NCBI GenBank assembly: GCA_902765395.1
Contig: CACWZP010000021.1
Coordinates: forward strand, 1 to 54,472
Direction of reading: 5' to 3'
Length of the DNA: 54,472 nucleotides
Source: an uncultured Eubacteriales bacterium
Lineage (GTDB): Bacteria > Bacillota > Clostridia > Christensenellales > Aristaeellaceae
Shown piece by piece: positions 34,677 to 42,475 of the stretch. Position numbers and translations under genes: made by a program. Under the pieces are notes generated by a model. It was not told the origin of the DNA and ran no database searches. It saw only the letters and a list, made by a program, of their open reading frames with translations. Every line of letters starts with the position of its first letter. Within the stretch, counting starts at the first letter, position 1.

Positions 34677-35373
34677 AGTAAGGCCTCCCTTCCACCTTGC
34701 GTCGATGGGTGTAGTATTGGGTCATGGCGCCGTCGGCCATCAGATCGCTGCCGTTCAGCGGCCAAGCTTCCGGCGTCAGCAGGAAGGCGATCAGCCCGTT
34801 CAGCTGGTCCTCCTCCGGCATTTTGCGCGTGGGATAGCGCATGTCCACGCCATAGTACACGCTGGAGACGGGGCTCTTGCTGTCCGGGTCGCTCTGGGTG
34901 ATGCCCTTCTGGATGAAGAAGGACCTGACGCCAAACTGGCCGTAATCCTGCGCAACCTCCCTGGCCAGCATCTGCGCCGCGGCGCAGCCCATGCTGTACA
35001 GCGCACCGAGGCCCACGGGCTTTTCGGCGTGGATGCTGTTCAGGTAGATCATGCTGCCGCCGCCATTTTCCTTCATGTTGCCGCAAAACACCTTGGTGAC
35101 GCACCAGGCCGCCATGGGGCCCTCGTCCGCAGCGCGGCTCCAGTCCTCCTCGGACACGGCCTCCACACCGCCCAGTATGCGCGGCGGTGCGGGATGGATC
35201 ACGCCCGCGATCTCCCCCGCCAATGGCTCCGCCCAGGCGCTCAGGGCGGCCTCGTCCCACAGGCAAATATCCTTTGGAACCGTCTCAACGCGCCAGCCCT
35301 GCCCGGCCAGATACTCTCCGGCCAGTCGCGCCTCGGCCATGCGCACGTCCGTCAACACGACGATGTTCTTCAT
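34657..35373 (-). CDS. SDR-like protein lacking the cofactor and catalytic motifs
   Basis: This 238-residue protein is related to the SDR encoded next to it (shared LNSIHAEKPVGLGALYSMG block, C-terminal layout). It differs at key points: the TGxxxGxG loop reads TDVRMAEA, and the catalytic Lys of YxxxK is a Cys (YSMGC). It is therefore probably not an ordinary dehydrogenase. It could be a structural partner for its neighbour, or an enzyme of altered chemistry. ATG 35373 follows GGAGG. It overlaps the active SDR by 20 bases and lies 11 bases after the dehydratase gene. Confidence 0.75.
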   Translation of the reverse strand: MKNIVVLTDVRMAEARLAGEYLAGQGWRVETVPKDICLWDEAALSAWAEPLAGEIAGVIHPAPPRILGGVEAVSEEDWSRAADEGPMAAWCVTKVFCGNMKENGGGSMIYLNSIHAEKPVGLGALYSMGCAAAQMLAREVAQDYGQFGVRSFFIQKGITQSDPDSKSPVSSVYYGVDMRYPTRKMPEEDQLNGLIAFLLTPEAWPLNGSDLMADGAMTQYYTHRRKVEGRPYYDWPSS

Positions 35374-35384
35374 CGATTCCTCCG

Positions 35385-36743
35385 TCAGCTCCACAGCCGG
35401 TCGTGGGAATAGACGTCGTCCCAGCGGCTGGTCTCGGCCCACAGCTCGGGATAATCCGGATGCAGGTGCTCGCGAATCACCTCGTCGTTGTAGTCGTCCA
35501 CGCCCAGCCCGGGCCTGTCCGGCACCTCGATGAATCCGTTTTCCACGATCTTCTTCGGCGCGCCGATCACCATGTCGTCCCACCAGGGCACGTCCACGGA
35601 GTGATTCTCCAGCACATAGAAGTTCTCGGTGGCGGCCACGGAATGCACGCAGGCGTAGGCCGAAACCGGGCTCTCCGCCATGTGCACGGCCATGGCCACA
35701 CCGTGGCGCTGGGCCAGGTCGCCGATCTTCTTGTTCTCCAGGATGCCGCCGGAGGACAGGATGTCCGGGTGGATGACGCTCACAGCCCGGTTGGTCAGCA
35801 GCGGCTCGAAGCCCTCAGCCAGGAAGATGTCCTCGCCGGTACAGATGGGCACCGTGGTCGCCTCGCTGAGCCGCTTGTACTGGTCGGTGTACTGCCAGGG
35901 GATCATGTCCTCGGCCCAGGCGATGTTGTATTTTTCAATGCGGCGGCACAGCCGGATGCAGTCCTCCACGCAGATGTGGCCGAAGTGGTCGATGGCCAGC
36001 GGGATCTCATAGCCGATGACGTCGCGCACGTCCTTCACGTACTGCTCCAGCACGTCCAGGCCCTTCTCCGTCACGTGAATGCCGGTGAAGGGGTGCGGCA
36101 CGTTGAACAGGTCATAGGCCCGGTTGCGCAGCTGGCGCTTCTCCTCGGGGCCGGCGGAGGATGCCCAGGCCATGCCTTCGGCAGCGTTCATCTCCTCCAT
36201 CAGGCCCAGCGGCGCGCAGACCGTGCCCGGCTCGCCCTTCAAAATGCCCAGGCCCAGGTCCATCTTCAGGAACGTGAAGCCCTTGTCCATGCGGGCCTTC
36301 AGCGCCTTGCCCATGTCGGTGCCGGTGTGCTTGCCGTCCACGTCGGTGTCGCAGTAGATCCTGATCCTGTCCCGGTACTTGCCGCCCAGCAGCTGGTACA
36401 CCGGCACGCCGTAGGCCTTGCCGGCCAGATCCCACAGGGCCACCTCCACGCCGCAGACGCCGCCGCCCTGGCGCGCGGGGCCGCCGAACTGCTTGATGCG
36501 GCGGAACAGCTTCTCCACGTTGCATGGGTTTTCACCCAGCAGGCGGCTCTTGAGCATCTCGGCGTAGACGCGGTTGCCCGCGTCGCGCACCTCGCCCAGG
36601 CCCACGATGCCCTGGTTGGTGTAGATCTTCATCAGCGTGCAGTGCATGGGCGCGCCCACCACGTCCGTGAAGCGAATGTCGGTGATGCGAAGCTGGCTGG
36701 GGCTGGAATTGCGGTTGACCGAGTCGGCGATGATTCTCTCCAT
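35385..36743 (-). CDS. Enolase-superfamily sugar-acid dehydratase (mandelate racemase type)
   Basis: This 452-residue enzyme would abstract a proton next to a carboxylate, usually dehydrating an aldonic or uronic acid to a 2-keto-3-deoxy acid. It has the N-terminal cap, GVEVALWDLAGKAYGVP, KMD at the general-base position, metal ligands Asp252 (AIDHFGH), Glu278 (WAEDMIP) and Glu304 (CTGEDIF), and a late His in HMAESP. It is longer than most relatives through an insertion of about 60 residues (165-230). ATG 36743 follows AAAGGAG. Coming directly after a lactonase gene, its substrate is probably the acid that the lactonase releases. Confidence 0.88.
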   Translation of the reverse strand: MERIIADSVNRNSSPSQLRITDIRFTDVVGAPMHCTLMKIYTNQGIVGLGEVRDAGNRVYAEMLKSRLLGENPCNVEKLFRRIKQFGGPARQGGGVCGVEVALWDLAGKAYGVPVYQLLGGKYRDRIRIYCDTDVDGKHTGTDMGKALKARMDKGFTFLKMDLGLGILKGEPGTVCAPLGLMEEMNAAEGMAWASSAGPEEKRQLRNRAYDLFNVPHPFTGIHVTEKGLDVLEQYVKDVRDVIGYEIPLAIDHFGHICVEDCIRLCRRIEKYNIAWAEDMIPWQYTDQYKRLSEATTVPICTGEDIFLAEGFEPLLTNRAVSVIHPDILSSGGILENKKIGDLAQRHGVAMAVHMAESPVSAYACVHSVAATENFYVLENHSVDVPWWDDMVIGAPKKIVENGFIEVPDRPGLGVDDYNDEVIREHLHPDYPELWAETSRWDDVYSHDRLWS

Positions 36744-36760
36744 GGCGATTCTCCTTTGTT

Positions 36761-37777
36761 TTATTGCTGTTGCAGCGGGCAGAGGCACACCGGATGGCCG
36801 ATTTCAAGGCCCATGCCCGTGTCCTCCAGCCGCAGTGTTTCACGGTTCAGGCGATAGGCGCGGATAACGTAATCCCGCTGGCTGGCGGCGAGGACGTACT
36901 CCCCGCAGATGAGGAAGTCCCGGGGCTCGGCCACGCAGGGCGAGAGCACCGGCGCGCCCAGGGCGCCGTCCGCGTCCAGCGGCACCACGGCGATGCTGTC
37001 GTGCCCCCGGTTGGAGGCCAGCAGCAGGCCTCCGTCGCCGGTGATGTGGATGGCAGCGGCGGTGTTGGGGCCGTCGAAGTTCGCGGGCAGTATGGACACG
37101 GAATGGTCTACCACGCACCCGGTTTCCGACCGCTTCAGCGCGTAGACCCTGCCGTTCAGCTCCGAGACGCAGTAGAGCCAGCCGGGGTGCTTCGCGCTGT
37201 GGGCCAGGTGCCTGGGGCCGGAGCCAGCGGGCATGGCGATGCGGCCCATCTCGTGCAGCAGGTCGTCGCTGTTCTGATAGGTCACGATGGCGTCGATGCC
37301 CAGGTCGCAGACAAATATGAGGCCGTCCAGCGCCGTGGAGAAGTGGACGTGGGCCGCCTCCTGTCGCTGGGGATTGGGGCCGGAGCCAGTGTGCTGCCGA
37401 AGATCCGTCCGGCGGATGATATTGCCGGAATCATTCAGCGCGAAGGCCGCCAGGCTGCCGCTGGAGTAGTTGGCGGCATACAGGTACCGCGCGTCCTCCG
37501 AAAGCGCCAGGTGGCACGGGCTCGCGCCGAGGGTGGCAAAACTCTGTTCCTCCAGCGCAAGGCTTCCCTCCAGGCTGCCTGCCCGAACGCGGCCCTCCTC
37601 CGCCTCCTCCACGGCATAGAACACGCGCCCGTTGGGATGCGACAGCACAAAGCTGGGGTTCACGCAACCCGCCACGGACGCCAAGACCTGAAAGCCGGCA
37701 TCTGGATCAAAGCCGACCCTGCATATGCCCTTTTCGTCCCGACCGGCATAGCTGCCCGTCAGGAATTCGTATTTCAT
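36761..37777 (-). CDS. Seven-bladed beta-propeller lactonase (6-phosphogluconolactonase family)
   Basis: This 338-residue cytoplasmic protein opens sugar lactones. It begins YEFLTGSYAGRDEKGI and has the repeated propeller pattern with SPCHLALSEDARYLYAANY, GSGPNPQRQEAAHVHF, SGPRHLAHSAKHPGWLYCVSELNG and EPRDFLICGEYVLAASQ, all typical of the PF10282 lactonases. ATG 37777 is chosen since homology begins there; the open frame extends 46 codons further into the promoter region. It is the first gene of the six-gene operon. Confidence 0.9.
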   Translation of the reverse strand: MKYEFLTGSYAGRDEKGICRVGFDPDAGFQVLASVAGCVNPSFVLSHPNGRVFYAVEEAEEGRVRAGSLEGSLALEEQSFATLGASPCHLALSEDARYLYAANYSSGSLAAFALNDSGNIIRRTDLRQHTGSGPNPQRQEAAHVHFSTALDGLIFVCDLGIDAIVTYQNSDDLLHEMGRIAMPAGSGPRHLAHSAKHPGWLYCVSELNGRVYALKRSETGCVVDHSVSILPANFDGPNTAAAIHITGDGGLLLASNRGHDSIAVVPLDADGALGAPVLSPCVAEPRDFLICGEYVLAASQRDYVIRAYRLNRETLRLEDTGMGLEIGHPVCLCPLQQQ

Positions 37778-37809
37778 AGGCGCAAGCCCTTTCTCCAAAA
37801 TTATTAAGC

Positions 37810-37831
37810 TTACCAGTAAACTTACTGTTAA
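37810..37831. promoter_or_regulatory. 22-bp palindromic operator at the sugar-acid operon start site
   Basis: Arms CAGTAA and TTACTG (37814-37827) form a perfect 6-2-6 dyad, extended by TTA/TAA on the outside to 20 of 22 symmetric positions. It lies immediately downstream of the -10 box and so covers the predicted start of transcription, a repressor position. A GntR- or LacI-like protein is plausible; none in the window is an obvious match. Confidence 0.65.
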
Positions 37832-37832
37832 A

Positions 37833-37861
37833 AGTATATAATGCGTAAGTGTTTTTGTCAA
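37833..37861 (-). promoter_or_regulatory. Promoter of the sugar-acid operon
   Basis: On the minus strand TTGACA (37856-37861) and TATACT (37833-37838) are 17 bases apart, a near-perfect sigma-A promoter leading to the lactonase gene. Confidence 0.8.
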
Positions 37862-37897
37862 GCGAAACACGCGCTTGCCGGCGGTGAAATTCAAGGC

Positions 37898-37934
37898 AAA
37901 AAACGACCGCCGCATTTGAGCGACGGCCGTTTTG
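37898..37934 (-). terminator. Intrinsic terminator after the SDR gene
   Basis: On the minus strand a stem of about 14 bp (AAAACGGCCGTCGC paired with GCGGCGGTCGTTTT, two wobble pairs) ends in six T residues. It separates the SDR gene from the sugar-acid operon promoter. Confidence 0.8.
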
Positions 37935-37945
37935 TCGGCTTGCCT

Positions 37946-38725
37946 TTAGTTCGGCGCGGCCACCTTGCTGTCCACATGCATGCCCATGCCGGCGGTATGG
38001 GCGGAGACCTCGCTGGACAGGTAGAGGACTGCGTTGGCCACCTCTTCCGGCTTGACGTAGCGCTTGTCCATGGCATAGTTGCCGGCCAGCAGCGCCATGG
38101 CCTCTTCGTGGGTCATGGTGTCGCCGAAGAAGTCCTTCTCGATGCGCAGCATCATCGGCGTGTCCACCGGGCCGGGGCACACGTAGTTCACGTGGATGCC
38201 GTTCGGGCCCAGCTCCATGGCGACGCACTTGGTCAGGCCCGCCACGGCGTACTTGCTGGAGACATAGGCGCTGTTGCCCGCGGTGGGCTCATAGGCCGCC
38301 GCAGAAGCCACGACCACCACCGCGCCGCTCTTCTTCTCGATCAGCGTCGGGGCCGCGTACTTCATCAGCAGCATCACGGAGAACACGTTAAGCATATAGG
38401 TCTGCTGGAACAGCTCCAGGGTCATGTCCTGCACGGGATGGGCCTTGCCCTCGTAGCCCGCGTTGGGAACCACGATATCGATGGTGCCGAACTTCGCCTT
38501 AGCGTTCTCGACGAATGCCTGGATGTCCTCTTCCCGGTTCATGTCCGCCACGAAGCCCGCCACGTCGCCTTGAAGCGTGGGCAGCAGCGCGTCGATCTTG
38601 GCCTGGCTGGTGGAGGAGAAGGCCACCTTCGCGCCCTCGGCCAGATAGGCCTTCACAATGGCGGTGCCGATGCCGCCGGTGCCGCCGGTGACCAGTACGA
38701 CTTTGTCCTTCAGTTTCAGATCCAT
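37946..38725 (-). CDS. Short-chain dehydrogenase/reductase, single-gene unit
   Basis: This 259-residue classical SDR has TGGTGGIGTA at the cofactor site, NAG, and a complete active site (Ser in VASAAAYEP, Tyr and Lys in YVSSK). The acidic or basic residue that would decide NAD versus NADP is not clear (FSSTSQ after strand 2). It has its own promoter and terminator and stands just upstream of the lactonase operon. It may supply the first oxidation, sugar to lactone, for that pathway, which otherwise would rely on the SDR at 33912; this is inference. Confidence 0.87.
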   Translation of the reverse strand: MDLKLKDKVVLVTGGTGGIGTAIVKAYLAEGAKVAFSSTSQAKIDALLPTLQGDVAGFVADMNREEDIQAFVENAKAKFGTIDIVVPNAGYEGKAHPVQDMTLELFQQTYMLNVFSVMLLMKYAAPTLIEKKSGAVVVVASAAAYEPTAGNSAYVSSKYAVAGLTKCVAMELGPNGIHVNYVCPGPVDTPMMLRIEKDFFGDTMTHEEAMALLAGNYAMDKRYVKPEEVANAVLYLSSEVSAHTAGMGMHVDSKVAAPN

Positions 38726-38760
38726 GGGTTTGCCTCCTTTTTCTGCTTCACTGTGTATTT

Positions 38761-38789
38761 ATCCTACAGTTAAATGCATCAAACGTCAA
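38761..38789 (-). promoter_or_regulatory. Promoter of the single SDR gene
   Basis: TTGACG (38784-38789) and TAGGAT (38761-38766), read on the minus strand, are 17 bases apart, between the kinase stop and the SDR start. Confidence 0.55.
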
Positions 38790-38795
38790 TACCCA

Positions 38796-39548
38796 TTATT
38801 GATACTCCGCCACGCTGATCCACTTTTCGAGCAGTTCGCGCTCGGCCTCCCGGTGCTTGGTCAGCTGCTGGGCGGCGACGACGGGCATCCAGGTCTGCAC
38901 GTACTGGATGGCCATGTCCGCCTTCTTGCAGAACAGCCGCAGGTACTTCTCCGCCAGCTCCGGCCTGTCCAGCGAGAAGCGCAGGTAAGTGATGGCGGCG
39001 TCCGCCCCGGCGTTTCCGGCGGAGGCGTGGGCCCAGTCGAGAACGCAATAGCTGCCGTCCTCCCGCAGGACGATGTTGCTGGGCACCAAGTCCCCGTGGC
39101 AGAGCTTCGAGTGCTGGGCCATGCCGTGGACGCGCTGCAGAAGCTCATAGCGGGTGCTGGCGTCGATCTCGGTGAGGCTCTGGATGGCGTCGATCATCTT
39201 CTGGCGGGTGTTGCGCAGGTTCGGCACGCGATACTTGCCCGTGGCCAGCTGGATGTCCACCAGCTTCTCCAGGTACTCGTCCGTCTTGTCCGGATTCTCG
39301 TCCATAAGTTCGGCCAAAGTCTTGCCGGAGACGTACTCCATGGCGATGCTCCAGCCGCCGTTTTCAGAGGGCGTGACGCCCAGCAGCCGCGGCACCGGCA
39401 CGCCCGCGTCCTCCACGCAGGCATGGATATAGGCCTCGTTCAGCACGCCGGACATGGGATGGGAGGCGGTGAATTCCTTGACGATTCGGCTGCCCTCCCG
39501 ATAGACCGTCTTGTTCGCGGCCTGTTCAAGGATGATTCTTTCTGACAT
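38796..39548 (-). CDS. Aminoglycoside-phosphotransferase-fold small-molecule kinase
   Basis: This 250-residue protein has the APH/choline kinase fold. The N-lobe has the Lys-containing RIVKEF and the C-lobe CHGDLVPSNIVL with the catalytic Asp and metal-binding Asn, followed by VLDWAHA with the second metal Asp. ATG 39548 follows AAGGAGG. The substrate cannot be told; it is as likely a sugar, amino-alcohol or homoserine-type kinase as a resistance enzyme. No neighbour explains it. Confidence 0.82.
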   Translation of the reverse strand: MSERIILEQAANKTVYREGSRIVKEFTASHPMSGVLNEAYIHACVEDAGVPVPRLLGVTPSENGGWSIAMEYVSGKTLAELMDENPDKTDEYLEKLVDIQLATGKYRVPNLRNTRQKMIDAIQSLTEIDASTRYELLQRVHGMAQHSKLCHGDLVPSNIVLREDGSYCVLDWAHASAGNAGADAAITYLRFSLDRPELAEKYLRLFCKKADMAIQYVQTWMPVVAAQQLTKHREAERELLEKWISVAEYQ

Positions 39549-39573
39549 AATTCGTTCCTCCTTGGAACCTTTA

Positions 39574-39657
39574 AGATTCTTCGACTTCGGCTTCGCCTTC
39601 GCTCAGAATGACACCGACAAAGCGCAGCCCTGTCATCCTGAGCGGAGCAAAGGATCT
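39574..39657. repeat. REP-like inverted repeat pair
   Basis: The left arm, AGATTCTTCG through CAGAATGACA, faces a right arm, TGTCATCCTGAG through AGGATCT, forming an imperfect inverted repeat of about 84 bases between the kinase start and the AdhE end. Such GTCATCCTGAGCG arms are common dispersed repeats in bacterial genomes and give the spurious peptide CHPERS. A single arm lies at 27388. Confidence 0.65.
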
Positions 39658-39685
39658 GTACGAATGGTTCAGGACTGCATTTTGT

Positions 39686-42316
39686 TTATATCTTTTCTGC
39701 CTCTTTGGTCGGCTTGCCGTAATACGCCAGCAGGTACAGCTGCTTGATCTCGCTCATCAGCGGATAGCGGGGGTTCGCGCCGGTGCATTGGTCGTTGAAG
39801 GCGTTCTCGGTCATCTCGTCGAGAGTTGCGAGGAAGTCCTCCTCCTTGACGCCGAAATCCTTGATGGAAGCCGGGATGCCGATGGTCTTCTTCAGTTCCT
39901 CCAGCCTGTCGATCAGCAGATCGAAGGTCTCTTTATCGTTCTTCCCCACCAGGCCGTTGTAGCGGGCGATGTCGCAATAGCGCTGGAGCGTGTGCGGGTA
40001 CTCATACTGCGGGAAGGTGCCCATCTTCGTGGGAATGTCGCTGGCGTTGTAGCGCATCACATAGGTCAGGATCAGCGCGTTCGCCACGCCGTGGGGAATG
40101 TGGTGGTACGCGCCCAGCTTGTGAGCCATGGAGTGGTTCACGCCCAGGAAGGCGTTGGCGAACGCCTCGCCCGCCAGCGTGGACGCCATGGCCATGTGCT
40201 CCCGCGCCTTCGGGGCCTTCGCGCCCAGGTTGTAGGCATCGGGAAGGTTGTCAAACACCAGCTTCGTAGCCTTCAGCGCGATGCCATCGGTCATGTCGGA
40301 CGCCATCACGGACACATACGCCTCCAGCGCGTGGGTCATCACGTCGATGCCGCTGGCCGCGGTCAGGCCCTTGGGCTGGTTCATCATGTTGTCCACATCC
40401 ACGATCGCCATGTTCGGCATCAACGCGTAGTCCGCCAGGGGCCACTTGGTGCCGGTCTCGGCGTCGGTGATGATGGCGAAGGGGGTCACCTCGCTGCCCG
40501 TGCCGGAGGACGTGGGGATCGCCACGAAATAGGCCTTCTTCCCCATCTCAGGATAGGTGTAGACGCGCTTTCTAATGTCCATGAAGTCCATGGCCATGTC
40601 CTCGAAGTTGGCGTCCGGATGCTCGTAGAGAACCCACATGATCTTCGCCGCGTCCATGGGCGAGCCGCCGCCCAGGGCGATGATCACGTCCGGCTCGAAG
40701 GAGCGCATCTGCTTCACGCCCTCCAGCGCGCACTGCAGCGTCGGGTCGGGAGCGACGTCCCAGAAGCAGCTGTGCTGGATGCCCATGGAATTGAGTTTAT
40801 CCTCGATGGGCTTCACGTAGCCGTTCTTATACAGGAAGGTGTCGGTGACGATGAAGGCCTTCTTCTTGTGCATCACATTTCCCAGCTCGTCCAGCGCCAC
40901 GGGCATGCAGCCCCGCTTGAAATACACCTTCTCGGGCAGACGCAGCCAAAGCATGTTCTCTCTCCTCTCCGCCACCGTCTTGATGTTCAGAAGGTCAAAC
41001 GCGCCCACGTTGTGGGACACGCTGTTGCCGCCCCAGCTTCCGCAGCCAAGCGTCAGCGAGGGCGTAAGCCGGAAGTTGTAGATATCGCCGATGCCGCCGT
41101 GGCTGGACGGGGTGTTCACCACGATGCGGCTGGCGTGCATCCGCGCGGCATGGGCGGCCAGCTTTTCCTTCTCGGCGGGGTCGATGAAGATCGACGCGGT
41201 GTGGCCGGGGCCGCCGTCCATCAGCAGCTGCTCGGACATGTCCAGCGCCTGCTCGAAGGTCTCGGCCCTGTACATGGCCAGCACGGGCGACAGCTTCTCG
41301 TGGGCGAAGGGCTCGGAGATGTCGGTGCTGGTGACCTCGCCGATCAGGATCTTCGTCTTCTCCGGCACCTTCACGCCTGCGAGTTTCGCGATATTGCAGG
41401 CGCTCTGGCCGACGATCTTCGCGTTCACGCCGCCGTTGATGATGACGGTATTCCCCACCTTCTCGATCTCCTTCCCCTTGAGGAAGTAGCAGCCCCTGCG
41501 CTCGAACTCAGCCTTGACTTCGTCATAGACGTCCGCCAGCACCGTCACGCTCTGTTCGGAGGCGCAGATCATGCCGTTGTCGAAGGTCTTGGAGTGAATG
41601 ATGGAGTTGACGGCCAGCTTGATGTCGGCTGTGCTGTCGATGATGGCTGGGACGTTGCCCGCGCCCACGCCCAGCGCCGGCTTGCCGGAGGAGTACGCCG
41701 CGCGCACCATGCCCGGGCCGCCGGTGGCCAGGATGATGTCCGCCTCCTTCATCACCTTATTCGTGAGCTCCAGGGACGGCTCGTCGATCCAGCCGATGAT
41801 GTCCTTCGGCGCGCCGGCCGCCACCGCCGCCTCGTAGACGATCCGCGCCGCCTCGATGGTGCACTTCTTGGCCCGGGGATGGGGGCTGATGATGATGGCG
41901 TTGCGGGTCTTCAGGCAGATCAGCGTCTTGAAGATCGCCGTGCTGGTGGGGTTGGTGGTCGGGATGACCGCCGCCACCAGACCGATGGGCTCCGCAATCT
42001 TCTTGATGCCGTAGGCTGCATCCTCCTCGATCACGCCGCAGGTCTTGGCGTTTCGGTAGGCGTTGTAGATGTACTCGGCGGCGTAGTGGTTCTTGATGAC
42101 CTTGTCCTCCACCACGCCCATGCCGGTCTCCTCCACGGCCATCTTCGCCAGCGGAATCCTCGCCTTGTTCGCCGCCATGGCCGCGGCCTGGAAGATCCTG
42201 TCCACCTGCTCCTGGCTGTACTTTCCGAACTCCCGCTGGGCCGCGCGCATTGCGTTCATGCGCGCCTCCAGCTGCTCCAGATTGGTTACGCGGGTTCCAT
42301 TCTGCTTTTCAGCCAT
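39686..42316 (-). CDS. adhE: Bifunctional acetaldehyde/alcohol dehydrogenase
   Basis: This 876-residue two-domain enzyme converts acetyl-CoA to acetaldehyde and then ethanol, using two NADH, and forms filaments (spirosomes) in known cases. The N-terminal aldehyde dehydrogenase half (1-440) has catalytic Cys251 in NGMICASEQ; the C-terminal iron alcohol dehydrogenase half has GGGSPMDAAK and the iron ligands in HSMAHKLGAYHHIPHG. ATG 42316 is chosen over TTG 42343 because family members begin here. It marks a fermentative anaerobe that disposes of electrons as ethanol. It is transcribed alone. Confidence 0.95.
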   Translation of the reverse strand: MAEKQNGTRVTNLEQLEARMNAMRAAQREFGKYSQEQVDRIFQAAAMAANKARIPLAKMAVEETGMGVVEDKVIKNHYAAEYIYNAYRNAKTCGVIEEDAAYGIKKIAEPIGLVAAVIPTTNPTSTAIFKTLICLKTRNAIIISPHPRAKKCTIEAARIVYEAAVAAGAPKDIIGWIDEPSLELTNKVMKEADIILATGGPGMVRAAYSSGKPALGVGAGNVPAIIDSTADIKLAVNSIIHSKTFDNGMICASEQSVTVLADVYDEVKAEFERRGCYFLKGKEIEKVGNTVIINGGVNAKIVGQSACNIAKLAGVKVPEKTKILIGEVTSTDISEPFAHEKLSPVLAMYRAETFEQALDMSEQLLMDGGPGHTASIFIDPAEKEKLAAHAARMHASRIVVNTPSSHGGIGDIYNFRLTPSLTLGCGSWGGNSVSHNVGAFDLLNIKTVAERRENMLWLRLPEKVYFKRGCMPVALDELGNVMHKKKAFIVTDTFLYKNGYVKPIEDKLNSMGIQHSCFWDVAPDPTLQCALEGVKQMRSFEPDVIIALGGGSPMDAAKIMWVLYEHPDANFEDMAMDFMDIRKRVYTYPEMGKKAYFVAIPTSSGTGSEVTPFAIITDAETGTKWPLADYALMPNMAIVDVDNMMNQPKGLTAASGIDVMTHALEAYVSVMASDMTDGIALKATKLVFDNLPDAYNLGAKAPKAREHMAMASTLAGEAFANAFLGVNHSMAHKLGAYHHIPHGVANALILTYVMRYNASDIPTKMGTFPQYEYPHTLQRYCDIARYNGLVGKNDKETFDLLIDRLEELKKTIGIPASIKDFGVKEEDFLATLDEMTENAFNDQCTGANPRYPLMSEIKQLYLLAYYGKPTKEAEKI

Positions 42317-42475
42317 ATTGAAAACCACCCTTTCCTTGCTCAATCACATTCCTATTCTAACAGAATTTGATTAATTTCAAACGCCTTCCGTATGAAGAAA
42401 TCAGTCTCGCGGCGTGCAATGCAAAACAGCCTTCCAGCGCCGGAAGTCCAGCACGGGAAAGCTGTGTCAATTTCG

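Noticed and set aside
32118-34901. A 927-codon plus-strand frame opposite the sugar-acid operon
   Set aside because: Same kind of shadow: low-complexity His/Val/Asp-rich product across several well-supported minus-strand genes.
38796-39548. Antibiotic (aminoglycoside) resistance kinase
   Set aside because: The APH fold is shared by many metabolic kinases and nothing in the sequence or context points to a drug substrate.
39608-42370. A 920-codon plus-strand frame opposite adhE
   Set aside because: It mirrors the adhE gene exactly and has no motif or ribosome site; its beginning is the translated REP-like repeat.
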